Shown: piece after piece, positions 21,133 through 29,833 of the stretch | Layout: every line of letters begins with the position of its first letter | How positions within the stretch are numbered: the first letter of the stretch is position 1 | Assembly: GCA_902788645.1 (NCBI GenBank) | Contig: CADAKW010000014.1 | Span: forward strand, 1 to 32,374 | Source: an uncultured Lachnospiraceae bacterium | Lineage (GTDB): Bacteria; Bacillota; Clostridia; Lachnospirales; Lachnospiraceae | DNA length: 32,374 nucleotides | Reading direction: 5' to 3' | Program-made: the position numbers and the translations under genes | The notes under the pieces: model-generated | Told to the model about the DNA's origin: nothing | What the model saw: the letters and a program-made list of their open reading frames with translations, nothing else | Database searches by the model: none

Positions 21133-21864
21133 TTATAAATATCCGCTTTCCCGAAAACTAGTGTAACGATTGTCTCCGATCACAATATGATCCAAAAGCT
21201 CGATACCGATCATATGTCCCACATCCCGGATACGCTTCGTCAACAGCATATCCTCCCGGCTGGGCCCCGGATCCCCTGACGGATGATTGTGCAGCAGTAT
21301 AATATTTACCGCCTTATGCTTCAGCGCATTGTAAAAAATCTCCCTTGGCGCCGCCACCGAGGAATTAAAGGAACCGTTGGAGATCACGATCTCCTTCCTC
21401 AGCGCATTCTTGCCATCCAGAATAAGCAGACGCACCTGCTCCGTCTCCAAAAAACGCATCTGCTGGATATAATATGCCGCCACCTGCTCCGGTTCACTGC
21501 ACTGAAGCTTCTCTAACGGCATACTGGATCGTATCATACGCCTTGTAAACTCCGCCATACACTTTAACTGCACTGCCTTGACCATACCGATCCCATGTAT
21601 CTCCTGCAGCTGCTCCAGAGAAATATGAAACAGACCACCCAGATGCCTTTCCGGCAGATGACATAAGACCCGTTCCGCCAGATCGACAGCTTTCTCCCCC
21701 TGACTGCCGGTTCGTATCACAACAGCCAGAAGCTCACTGTCAGAAAGTGCCTCCGGGCCGTAATGGACACACTTCTCGTATGGTCTTTCAGACAATGGAA
21801 GCTCCTTCATACGAACGACCTCCCGTGCCTGTTCTTCCTTATGATCACGTTTGTTTTTCTTCAT
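21133..21864 (-). CDS. radC: RadC family protein (JAB/MPN metalloprotein)
   Basis: A 243-aa protein. The N-terminal half carries a helix-hairpin-helix region (about 63-95, IHGIGMVKAVQL). The C-terminal JAB/MPN domain (about 115-240) has the metal-binding HNHPSGDPGPSREDM motif. The name comes from radiation sensitivity, but the original radC phenotype was later reassigned, and the true role of the family is unknown. The position directly upstream of mreB, 42 nt away, is common in Firmicutes. GGAGG precedes the ATG at 21864. This is probably the first gene of the mre-min operon; only a weak promoter candidate (TATACA, 17 nt, TACTAT) was seen upstream. Confidence 0.93.
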   Translation of the reverse strand: MKKNKRDHKEEQAREVVRMKELPLSERPYEKCVHYGPEALSDSELLAVVIRTGSQGEKAVDLAERVLCHLPERHLGGLFHISLEQLQEIHGIGMVKAVQLKCMAEFTRRMIRSSMPLEKLQCSEPEQVAAYYIQQMRFLETEQVRLLILDGKNALRKEIVISNGSFNSSVAAPREIFYNALKHKAVNIILLHNHPSGDPGPSREDMLLTKRIRDVGHMIGIELLDHIVIGDNRYTSFRESGYL

Positions 21865-22007
21865 TTATGCCTCCTATCCGAAGGCTTCCCCCATCAAACG
21901 TATCAACCTACATAGTATCATAAATTCTCTTTTTTGTATAGAACCATCTTCTAATAGAATTGTGATTTATTCGTGATATTTTTATGAAATCCGACGTATT
22001 TCTCTCC

Positions 22008-23294
22008 TTATAACGACAATAAATGCTCATTTTCCATATATTGTACCGACATCATAATGCCAAATTTCGCATGATACCAGGTCAGGCCTCCCTGAAAATA
22101 TACGGCATACGGCGGCTCGATCGGACCGTCTGCACTAAGCTCAATAGAAGAGCCCTGTACGAAAGCCCCCGCCGCCATGATCACATCACTGTGATATCCC
22201 GGCATAGCATACGGCTCCGGTGCCACATGACTGTCCACCGGCGAACCGGACTGGATACCCTTACAGAATGCGATCACGCCCTCTGCAGATCCCAGAGTAA
22301 CTGCCTGAATAATATCGTGACGGGATTCTGTGCTGTTTGGAACCACCTTAAACCCAAGACGTTCATAGATATTGGCCGCAAAAATTGCGCCCTTTAATGC
22401 AGAGGCAGCCACACACGGGGCCATGAAAAATCCCTGGAAGAAGGAACGGTTCAGCCCGAGGGTCGCACCCACCTCTTTGCCAAGTCCCGGTGCTGTCAGA
22501 CGGTATGCACACATATCGATCAGATCCTGCCGTCCCACAATATAACCACCGATCGGTGCCAGTCCGCCTCCCGGATTTTTGATCAGGGAGCCGACGCACA
22601 TATCTGCTCCCACCTGTGTCGGCTCGATCCGCTCCACAAACTCACCGTAACAGTTGTCTACCATACAGATCACATCCGGACGGATCGACTTGATAAATGA
22701 GATCAGCTCCCCGATCCGTGCCACAGAAAGGGTCGGACGGGTAGCATATCCCTTGGAACGCTGGATCGTTACAAGCTTCGTCCGGTCATTGAGAGCCGCC
22801 CGGATCCCGTCAAAATCAAAGCTGCCATCTTCCTTAAGATCCACCTGACGGTAAGTGACACCAAACTCCTTCAGACTGCCCGGTGCTGCATTATCTCCAA
22901 TCCCGATCACGCCCTCCAGGGTATCATAAGGCTTTCCGACAGGAGACAACAATTCATCCCCGGGACGCAGATTGGCAGAAAGTGCCACCGTAAGGGCATG
23001 GGTTCCACAGGTAAGCTGCGGTCTGACCAGTGCTGACTCCGCCTCAAATACGCTGGCATAGACATCCTCCAGAGTCTCCCTGCCCAGATCATCGTAGCCA
23101 TATCCCGTAGAAGACTCAAAGCAGCCTGCACTGACCTTATGCTTCTGCATGGCACGAAGCACCTTCATCTGATTGTATTCTGCCGTCCGGTCAATCTCTT
23201 CGAACCGCTCCTTAAGTCCTGCTTCTATTCCACTGCAGAAATCATAAACCTTTTCGCTGATTCCTGCTTCCCTGTACCAATCCTGTAATTCCAT
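22008..23294 (-). CDS. Methionine gamma-lyase family PLP enzyme (aluminium-resistance-protein-like)
   Basis: A 428-aa fold-type I PLP protein related to Cys/Met metabolism enzymes and to the YnbB group once called aluminium resistance protein; the substrate is not known. Features include GTHALTVALSANLRPGDELL, the cofactor Asp in VICMVDNCYGEF, and the presumed Schiff-base lysine in SLIKNPGGG (K239). I chose ATG 23294 because GAGG lies 8 nt upstream and it gives the usual family length. An in-frame ATG at 23399 overlaps the miaA stop (TGATG) and would add 35 residues rich in Lys and Gln. That extension looks less protein-like, but coupled translation from it is possible. The gene ends the mutS-mutL-miaA run; no clear terminator follows before radC. 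Confidence 0.88.
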   Translation of the reverse strand: MELQDWYREAGISEKVYDFCSGIEAGLKERFEEIDRTAEYNQMKVLRAMQKHKVSAGCFESSTGYGYDDLGRETLEDVYASVFEAESALVRPQLTCGTHALTVALSANLRPGDELLSPVGKPYDTLEGVIGIGDNAAPGSLKEFGVTYRQVDLKEDGSFDFDGIRAALNDRTKLVTIQRSKGYATRPTLSVARIGELISFIKSIRPDVICMVDNCYGEFVERIEPTQVGADMCVGSLIKNPGGGLAPIGGYIVGRQDLIDMCAYRLTAPGLGKEVGATLGLNRSFFQGFFMAPCVAASALKGAIFAANIYERLGFKVVPNSTESRHDIIQAVTLGSAEGVIAFCKGIQSGSPVDSHVAPEPYAMPGYHSDVIMAAGAFVQGSSIELSADGPIEPPYAVYFQGGLTWYHAKFGIMMSVQYMENEHLLSL

Positions 23295-23398
23295 TTTCTC
23301 TTCCTCTTTTCTCTTTATATTTTCTCTCTGTAAAAGCTGCTTTGCTTCACCGGCCTGATCCTGTTTGATCATACCGTTTTTGCTGCCGTGATCTTCCA

Positions 23399-24358
23399 TC
23401 AGATCTGAAACCGTTCCCGTATCTCTTCCACGCAATGTGCAAGAAGCGTATCTTCCCCATCATACTGCTCTTTGTCCAGCCAGGTCACGGTGCGCTCCCG
23501 GCGAAACCACGTAAACTGCCTTTTTGCAAAATGTCTCGTTTCCAGCTTGATCTTGTCAAATGCCTCATCCATCGTACATTTTCCGGTAAAGGCATCTAGG
23601 ATCTCCTTGTATCCCAGTCCCTGCATGGAGACCATCTCACGGGTGCATCCCCGTTCCTCAAGCCGCTTTACTTCCGCCTCAAGACCCTCCTGCCGCATAA
23701 GATCCACCCGCTTGTTGATCCTGTCATACAGAATCTCTCTCGAAAGACTTAGTACATAATAAATAAAATCATACGGTGATTCCTTCTGTCTCTGGGTTTC
23801 ATTATGCTCTGAAATCTTCTGTCCGGTCTGATGATAATATTCCAGTGCCCGGATCACCTTCTTGACATTGTTGGGATGAATCTGCTCTGCCGACTCCGGA
23901 TCTACCTCGGCAAGCTCCTGATGAAGTACCTCTGCCCCTTCATCCTCTGCCTTCTGCTCCAGCATCTGCCGGTAAGAGGTGTCTGCCTCATTCTCCGTAA
24001 AATCAATATCATACAGAACCGACTGAATATAAAATCCGGTTCCTCCCACGATGATCGGAATCTTTCCTTTGGCATAGATCTGTTCCATATATTTTTTGCA
24101 GAGTCTTTGGAACACAACCACATTAAACTCCTCCCATGGCTCCAGTTCATCCACAAGATAATGAGGCACACCGTCCATTTCCTCCGGCGTGATCTTGGCC
24201 GTGCCAATGTCCATGCCCTTGTATACCTGCATGGAATCCGCCGAAATGATCTCGCCTCCCACCGCCTTTGCCAACCCTATGGACAAAGCGGTTTTTCCAA
24301 CTGCGGTAGGTCCCGTCAGAATAATAAGCGGTCTCTTTTTTTCTTTGAGATTTTCCAT
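23399..24358 (-). CDS. miaA: tRNA dimethylallyltransferase MiaA
   Basis: This 319-aa enzyme transfers a dimethylallyl group to A37 of tRNAs reading UNN codons, next to the anticodon, using DMAPP. The P-loop is GPTAVGKT (16-23). The substrate motifs are SADSMQVYKGMDIGTAK (about 40-56), VGGTGFYIQSVLYD, and the C-terminal RQFTWFRRE region. AAGGAAG precedes the ATG at 24358. It follows mutL by 17 nt, a common mutSL-miaA(-hfq) arrangement, here without hfq. Confidence 0.96.
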   Translation of the reverse strand: MENLKEKKRPLIILTGPTAVGKTALSIGLAKAVGGEIISADSMQVYKGMDIGTAKITPEEMDGVPHYLVDELEPWEEFNVVVFQRLCKKYMEQIYAKGKIPIIVGGTGFYIQSVLYDIDFTENEADTSYRQMLEQKAEDEGAEVLHQELAEVDPESAEQIHPNNVKKVIRALEYYHQTGQKISEHNETQRQKESPYDFIYYVLSLSREILYDRINKRVDLMRQEGLEAEVKRLEERGCTREMVSMQGLGYKEILDAFTGKCTMDEAFDKIKLETRHFAKRQFTWFRRERTVTWLDKEQYDGEDTLLAHCVEEIRERFQI

Positions 24359-24375
24359 AATCTTCCTTTCACATT

Positions 24376-26541
24376 TTATACAATTCGCTTAAACTTCTTG
24401 TCCAGCTCTGTTTTGGTCATCTTAATCATGGTTGGTCTTCCATGAGGACAATGATATGGGTTTTCTAATGTCATAAGCTCCCGCAAAAGCTCCTCCATCT
24501 GCTCCCTTGGCAGACGGTTATTTCCCTTTACCGCCGCCTTACAGGACATAGACGCGATCTTATCCTTTAAGATATCCGATGTCGGGCGGGAATGCTCGTC
24601 CACCATAGCGTCAATGACCTCTTTCAAAAGCTCCTCATTGCCAATCTGCGGCAAATGCGCCGGCACTCCACTGACTGCATATTCCCTGCCTCCGAAAGGC
24701 TCGATCTGATATCCCAGCTCTTCAAAAACGGACATATGCTCCTTCACCGCCTGCTCCTCCTGCATAGTCAGCGTCAGAATCACCGGAGGCTGCAACAGCT
24801 GCACCATCGCCTTTTTCTCCGAAAGCTGCTTCATAAACCGCTCATACAGTACCTTCTCATGAGCCGCATGCTGATCCACCATGTACATGGCATTTTCATA
24901 CTGCAGGATCCAGTATGTATCAAATACCTGTCCAATGATCTTTACTTCCTTCTGCGCCTGTTCGGAAAGAATTCCCTTGTCAAAGAAGGATTCCTGTACC
25001 GGATTATGGACATTATACTTAACTTCATTTGTGTGTTCTGTATTTTGAACAGCGTTTTCGGCAATCTCTGCCTGTCCTATATTTCGGACAGTATTTTCAG
25101 TCACTTCCGCCTGTCCAATATTTGACACAGAGTTTCCGGTCAATTCTGTCTGACCAATATTGGATGCAGTATTTACAGCCGCTTCTGTCGTATCCATATC
25201 AGAAACATCATCAACCACTTTCGAATTTACTGCATTGCCCATTGCAGAATTCATATTCTCCTGTGTTGAAGCTGATAACTTTCCAGCTTCGTTCTGTCCC
25301 ATATTGGAGACAGAACGATCCGACTCTCTTAATGCTTCCGTACCGTCCTGTTTCCCGTACACCGCTGTTTCCCGCAATACGCCCTGCTGTTTTAATCTTT
25401 CATCCTGTTTTTTGATCTCCTCCAGAATTTGGACGGACTGCATCCTCTTTTTTTCAAACATTTCCGGTTCCCGCACCGGCTTTGCCGTATTCTGTCCTTT
25501 TTTCGGTACAGCTTTAGAAGCCGGCGCTGCCAGAGATACCTCCGGAATAAACTCCTTATGCTTTAACGCTTCACTGACTGCATGGTAAACACTCTGATAA
25601 ATCCCCTGTGCATCCGAAAAACGGATCTCCATTTTCTGCGGATGCACATTGATATCCACCAACTCCGGTGCAACCGTAAAATGCAGCACCGTAAAGGGAT
25701 ATCTGTGCTGCATGGTATATGGCTGATAAGCATCCTCGATTGCCTTATGAATCGTAGAACTCTTAATATATCTTCCGTTAATAAAATAATTCATATAATT
25801 GCGGTTACCTCTGGAAATGATCGGTTTACCGATAAAGCCCTTGACCTGGCAGCTCACCTCGCTGGCATCCACCTCCAGAAGGTTTGACGTAATATCCTTA
25901 CCGTAAATATGATATATTACGTCTTTCAGATTACCATTTCCGGAAGTATGAAGCTTTGTCTGATTCTGATTGATAAACCGGAAGGAAATATCCGGGTGAG
26001 ACAACGCAAGACGCTCGATCAGGGTATTGATATATCCTGCCTCTGTCGGAGAGGATTTCAAAAATTTCAAACGCGCCGGTGTATTAAAAAAGAGATTGCG
26101 TACCAGGATCGTAGTGCCGTCCGGGCATCCCACCGCCTCCAATGTCCGCTCCTTTCCACCATCCGCTTCATAGCGGCAGCCCATCAGCTCATTTCTGGTC
26201 TTTGTCACCATCTCCAGCTGGGATACGGACGAAATACTGGCAAGTGCCTCACCTCGAAAACCCAGCGTCGATACCCGGAGCAGATCCTCGGCATCGTCAA
26301 TCTTACTGGTGGCATGAGGCGTAAATGCCAGCCGGACATCCTCCTCATTCATTCCCACTCCGTTGTCCGTCATACGGATCAGTGCCTTACCGCCATCCTT
26401 CACCTCTACGGTAATCGCATTGGCATCGGCATCGATCGCATTTTCCGTCAATTCCTTTACCACTGCCATGGGCCTTTCGATCACCTCGCCGGCAGCAATC
26501 TTATTAATGGTATCCTGATTCAGAACATGTATCTTAGACAT
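24376..26541 (-). CDS. mutL: DNA mismatch repair endonuclease MutL
   Basis: A 721-aa GHKL ATPase and latent nicking endonuclease of mismatch repair. The N-terminal ATPase carries NKIAAGEVIERP (13-24), TDNGVGM (58-64), STLGFRGEALASI (91-103). The C-terminal endonuclease domain has the metal motif DQHAAHEKVLYE (556-567), CKAAVKGN and CPHGRP, so this is the nicking type found outside E. coli. Between them a long linker (about 335-530) is Asn/Ser/Glu-rich. Residues 456-507 of it are four 13-residue repeats around N-I-G-Q, with a fifth related unit near 408-420. It lies 90 nt after mutS. Confidence 0.96.
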   Translation of the reverse strand: MSKIHVLNQDTINKIAAGEVIERPMAVVKELTENAIDADANAITVEVKDGGKALIRMTDNGVGMNEEDVRLAFTPHATSKIDDAEDLLRVSTLGFRGEALASISSVSQLEMVTKTRNELMGCRYEADGGKERTLEAVGCPDGTTILVRNLFFNTPARLKFLKSSPTEAGYINTLIERLALSHPDISFRFINQNQTKLHTSGNGNLKDVIYHIYGKDITSNLLEVDASEVSCQVKGFIGKPIISRGNRNYMNYFINGRYIKSSTIHKAIEDAYQPYTMQHRYPFTVLHFTVAPELVDINVHPQKMEIRFSDAQGIYQSVYHAVSEALKHKEFIPEVSLAAPASKAVPKKGQNTAKPVREPEMFEKKRMQSVQILEEIKKQDERLKQQGVLRETAVYGKQDGTEALRESDRSVSNMGQNEAGKLSASTQENMNSAMGNAVNSKVVDDVSDMDTTEAAVNTASNIGQTELTGNSVSNIGQAEVTENTVRNIGQAEIAENAVQNTEHTNEVKYNVHNPVQESFFDKGILSEQAQKEVKIIGQVFDTYWILQYENAMYMVDQHAAHEKVLYERFMKQLSEKKAMVQLLQPPVILTLTMQEEQAVKEHMSVFEELGYQIEPFGGREYAVSGVPAHLPQIGNEELLKEVIDAMVDEHSRPTSDILKDKIASMSCKAAVKGNNRLPREQMEELLRELMTLENPYHCPHGRPTMIKMTKTELDKKFKRIV
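25021..25176 (-). repeat. Four 39-bp tandem repeats in the mutL linker
   Basis: Codes for residues 456-507 of MutL: VNTASNIGQTELT, GNSVSNIGQAEVT, ENTVRNIGQAEIA, then a worn fourth copy ENAVQNTEHTNEV. A related S-N-M-G-Q-N-E-A stands further upstream in the protein. Such in-frame repeats can change copy number by slippage without breaking the gene. Confidence 0.9.
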
Positions 26542-26574
26542 TTAATCCTTACATTCCTTTCTGCCAAAAGCTTC

Positions 26575-26605
26575 CGGCTGCCAGCACACCTTTCTCCGGC
26601 AGCCG
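26575..26605 (-). other. GC-rich hairpin in the mutS-mutL gap
   Basis: CGGCTGCC (26575-26582) pairs with GGCAGCCG (26598-26605), an 8-bp GC-rich stem with a 15-nt loop. No T-tract follows on either strand, so termination is unlikely; an mRNA stability or processing element is possible. Confidence 0.45.
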
Positions 26606-26631
26606 TCCTGACATTATTCCTTGATCTGCGT

Positions 26632-29340
26632 TTACATCCTCTCCCGCAGCTTTGTCTGCATTTTATATAAAATATTCATGGCATCGATCGGCGTTGTGGT
26701 GGACAGATCCAGATCATGCAGCTCATAAATAATATCATCTGTTTTGACATTTGGCTGGTAGCCGTCAAACAATGAGATCTGTCCCATTTTTTCCGATTCG
26801 ATCTCAGATTCTGTTTTCTTCCGCACCTTCCGTGGTTTTTGAGTCTGCTGCTCAATCCCGTACTCATAGTCCGGAATTTCGTACTCTACCGCGATATCCT
26901 TCGCCTTCTCGGCAATGTCGTTATTACTCAGTTCATCCACGATCTCTCTGGCACGCTTCAGTACGTTTTCCGGGACACCGGCCAGTTTTGCCACCTGAAT
27001 ACCGTAGCTCTTATCTGCGCCTCCCTTAATGATCTTGCGCAGGAAAATAATATCATCTCCCTGCTCCTTCACGGCAATACAGTAATTATCCACGCTGTCC
27101 AGCTTGCCCTCCAGCTCCGTCAGCTCATGATAATGGGTTGCAAATAAGGTCTTGGCTCCCAACAGCTTTTTATCGGCAATATGTTCGATCACAGACCAGG
27201 CAATGCCCAGTCCGTCAAAGGTACTGGTTCCCCTGCCGATCTCGTCCAGAATGATCAGGCTGTCCCTGGTGGCATTCCGGAGAATATTGGCAACCTCTGT
27301 CATTTCCACCATAAAGGTACTCTGGCCGCTCGCCAGATCGTCGGAGGCACCGACTCTGGTAAAGATACGATCCACAATACCGATCACAGCTTTGTCAGCC
27401 GGTACAAAGGAACCGATCTGTGCCATCAGCACGATCAGTGCCGTCTGACGCATATATGTAGATTTTCCTGCCATATTCGGTCCAGTAATAATACTGATCC
27501 TGTGCTTGTCATTGTCCAGATATGTGTCATTTGCCACAAACATATCGTTTTTGATCATTTTTTCCACAACAGGATGTCTGCCGTTTTTAATATCAATGAC
27601 ACCTTTTTTGCGGATTTCCGGGCGCACGTAATTGTTCTGTTCTGCAACCACAGCCAAAGAAGCTAACATATCCACACCGGCAATGATCTTGGCTGCCTTC
27701 TGGATCCTGCCAATCTCACCGTAAATGGTATCACGGACCTCACAGAATACATTATATTCCAGAGTATAAAGCTTGTCCTCAGCTCCAAGGATCGTATCCT
27801 CCAGCTCCTTTAACTTCGGCGTGGTATATCTCTCTGCATTGGCAAGGGTCTGCTTTCGCATCCAGTCCTCCGGCACCAGATCCTTAAAGGAATTGGTTAC
27901 TTCCAGATAATAGCCAAATACTTTATTAAACTTAATCTTTAAGTTTTTAATTCCTGTCTTTTCCTTTTCCTCCTCCAGAAGCCCGGCAAGCCATTTCTTG
28001 CCATCGGTCTTTGCCGAACGAAGCTTATCAATCTCCTCGTTGTAACCGTCCTTGATCATACCACCCTCACGAACCGTAAGAGGCGCATCCTCATCAATGG
28101 AATCCGTGATGAGACTGCAGATATCTGCCATGTCATCCAGGTCATTGCCGTAGGAAGCAAGCAGCTTGTCTCCCTCAAAGCTGTTCAGGAGATATTTGAT
28201 CGGCGGCAGCATGGCAAGAGACTGGCGGAATGCCAGCAGATCCTTCGGATTGGCACTGCGGTAACTGATCTTGCTGATCAGACGCTCCAGATCATAGATC
28301 GGAGACAAATACTCTCTAAGCTCCTCTCTGGAAATCGCATTATTATTTAACGTTTCTATGGCATCCAGACGACGGTTGATCTGATCCTTGTCCAAAAGAG
28401 GCTGCTCAATGGAATTACGCAGCTTTCTTGCTCCCATAGCCGTCTTGGTCTTATCCAGCACCCAGAAAAGAGATCCTCTCTTGGCCTTTTCCCGCATAGT
28501 CTCACAAAGCTCCAGATTTCTCCGGGTGGCTCTGTCTAACAGCATATAGCTGTTTGGCACATATGGCTTGATCGTCGTGATATGATCCAGAGAAATCTTC
28601 TGTGTCTCCTCCAGATACTGCATGATGGCTCCCGCTGCGGTCACGCCAATGGAATAGTCCGCAAGACCAAGTCCGTCCAGAGAACCCACATGAAAATGGC
28701 GGCAAAGGCTGTCCACACAGCGGTCCTCATCAAAGTGCCATGGGTCAATAGCAGATACTACAATCTTCAGACGTCCTCTCAGATCCTCCAGATCGACTCC
28801 CGACACCAGAAAGGAATCGTTGCAGATGATCTCAGAGGGCATGGTCTTGCCAATCTCATCCAGAAGCTTGTTTTCCGAATCAAACTCTGTCACATAATAA
28901 TCTCCCGTGGTAACGTCTACATAAGACACACCGTAAGCATTGGTCGTATATACCACACAGAGAAGATAATTGTTACGGCTCTCATCCAGCGCCTGCATGT
29001 TGAGATTGGTTCCCGGAGTGGCTACACGGACTACTTCCCGCTTCACCAGGCCCTTGGCAAGCTTCGGATCCTCCACCTGCTCACAGATGGCTACCTTATA
29101 GCCTCTGCTGATGAGCTTATCCAGATAACCGTCCACAGCATGAAAAGGAACGCCACACATGGGTGCACGCTCCTCCAGTCCACAGCTCTTGCCGGTCAGT
29201 GTCAGCTCCAGCTCCTTGGATACGATCTTTGCATCGTCAAAAAACATCTCATAAAAGTCCCCTAAACGATAAAAAAGAATACAATCCTTGTATTCCTCCT
29301 TCGTTTCCAGATACTTTTGCATCATTGGTGTCAGTGCCAT
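26632..29340 (-). CDS. mutS: DNA mismatch repair protein MutS
   Basis: This 902-aa protein recognises mismatches and small loops and recruits MutL. The N-terminal mismatch-reading motif is F29-Y30-E31 in LGDFYEMFF. The connector, lever and clamp domains follow (about 120-570). The ABC-type ATPase has Walker A GPNMAGKST (620-628), Walker B LIILDEIGRGTSTFDG, and FATHYHEL. The C-terminus (about 840-902) includes the dimerisation helix region. GGAGAG precedes the ATG at 29340. rnpB ends 35 nt upstream with no terminator, so mutS may share its transcript or use a promoter within rnpB. Confidence 0.98.
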   Translation of the reverse strand: MALTPMMQKYLETKEEYKDCILFYRLGDFYEMFFDDAKIVSKELELTLTGKSCGLEERAPMCGVPFHAVDGYLDKLISRGYKVAICEQVEDPKLAKGLVKREVVRVATPGTNLNMQALDESRNNYLLCVVYTTNAYGVSYVDVTTGDYYVTEFDSENKLLDEIGKTMPSEIICNDSFLVSGVDLEDLRGRLKIVVSAIDPWHFDEDRCVDSLCRHFHVGSLDGLGLADYSIGVTAAGAIMQYLEETQKISLDHITTIKPYVPNSYMLLDRATRRNLELCETMREKAKRGSLFWVLDKTKTAMGARKLRNSIEQPLLDKDQINRRLDAIETLNNNAISREELREYLSPIYDLERLISKISYRSANPKDLLAFRQSLAMLPPIKYLLNSFEGDKLLASYGNDLDDMADICSLITDSIDEDAPLTVREGGMIKDGYNEEIDKLRSAKTDGKKWLAGLLEEEKEKTGIKNLKIKFNKVFGYYLEVTNSFKDLVPEDWMRKQTLANAERYTTPKLKELEDTILGAEDKLYTLEYNVFCEVRDTIYGEIGRIQKAAKIIAGVDMLASLAVVAEQNNYVRPEIRKKGVIDIKNGRHPVVEKMIKNDMFVANDTYLDNDKHRISIITGPNMAGKSTYMRQTALIVLMAQIGSFVPADKAVIGIVDRIFTRVGASDDLASGQSTFMVEMTEVANILRNATRDSLIILDEIGRGTSTFDGLGIAWSVIEHIADKKLLGAKTLFATHYHELTELEGKLDSVDNYCIAVKEQGDDIIFLRKIIKGGADKSYGIQVAKLAGVPENVLKRAREIVDELSNNDIAEKAKDIAVEYEIPDYEYGIEQQTQKPRKVRKKTESEIESEKMGQISLFDGYQPNVKTDDIIYELHDLDLSTTTPIDAMNILYKMQTKLRERM

Positions 29341-29375
29341 ATCTTTATCTCTCCGTTTTCTTTATCAATCAATAA

Positions 29376-29719
29376 GGAGCAGCACTGTAAGCCGGGTTCT
29401 GTATCAGACAATCATCTATCTAGGACTACCGTTGCCGGCAGTCTCAAGCAACCTACCCGGAACACGGCGGGCCGCCGTATGGTTCCTGTTCGGTCTTGCT
29501 TCGGATGGGGTTTACACAGCCATCTCCGTTACCGGAGACGCGGTGAGCTCTTACCTCACCTTTTCACCCTTACCAGCCAAAGCTGGCGGTTCTTTTCTGT
29601 TGCACTGGCCTGGGAGTCACCTCCACCGGACGTTATCCGGCATCCTGCCCTGTGAAGCCCGGACTTTCCTCACCTGCGGCCTTTCGGCACCTGCAGCTGC
29701 GATTGTCTGTGCTGCTCGT
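29376..29719 (-). ncRNA. rnpB: RNase P RNA, bacterial class A
   Basis: This is the catalytic RNA that removes 5' leaders from pre-tRNAs with the RnpA protein. On the minus strand the conserved core GAGGAAAGTCCGGGCTTC lies at 29654-29671 and the universal 3' piece ACAGAACCCGGCTTAC at 29387-29402. AGTGCAACAGAAA, GGTAAGGGTGAAAAGGTG and AGACCGAACAGG are also present in order. The ends are set by the 9-bp P1 helix GAGCAGCAC / GTGCTGCTC (29709-29717 with 29377-29385). The length of about 344 nt and core layout fit class A, not the class B of Bacillus. Exact ends may be off by a few bases. Confidence 0.96.
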
Positions 29720-29727
29720 CATCGCCC

Positions 29728-29756
29728 ATTTTACCACGAGGACCGGGAAAAGTAAA
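29728..29756 (-). promoter_or_regulatory. Promoter of rnpB
   Basis: On the minus strand the -35 is TTTACT (29751-29756), the spacer 17 nt, and the -10 TAAAAT (29728-29733). The expected start falls within a few bases of the rnpB P1 helix, which supports the call. Confidence 0.7.
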
Positions 29757-29774
29757 GTCGGAACAGTCAAAAAC

Positions 29775-29818
29775 AAAAAGCCTTCCACCCCGTATTTCTA
29801 CAGAGTGAAAAGCTTTTT
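29775..29818 (-). terminator. Terminator of the large surface-protein gene
   Basis: A 14-bp stem AAAAAGCTTTTCAC / GTGGAAGGCTTTTT (two G-U pairs) with a 16-nt loop, followed by GTTTTT on the minus strand. It lies 15 nt after the stop codon and insulates rnpB. Confidence 0.88.
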
Positions 29819-29833
29819 GAGAAGGTAGATCAA

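Noticed and set aside
21865..22007. Promoter and terminator in the gap between the PLP enzyme and radC
   Set aside because: The promoter match (TATACA-17-TACTAT) is only 4/6 in each box and no hairpin with a T-tract is visible.
23295..23435. N-terminal extension of the methionine gamma-lyase family protein
   Set aside because: It would overlap miaA, lacks a good ribosome binding site at 23435, and exceeds the usual family length; the start at 23294 has a clear GAGG.
25909..26670. 253-codon plus-strand frame opposite mutL/mutS
   Set aside because: Antisense to the strongly conserved MutL ATPase domain; His/Arg/Leu-rich composition typical of a shadow frame.
28582..29265. 227-codon plus-strand frame opposite mutS
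   Set aside because: Entirely antisense to the conserved N-terminal domains of MutS; no family resemblance.
29288..29755. Plus-strand frames through the region upstream of mutS
   Set aside because: They lie antisense to the RNase P RNA, which explains the conservation and GC content there.
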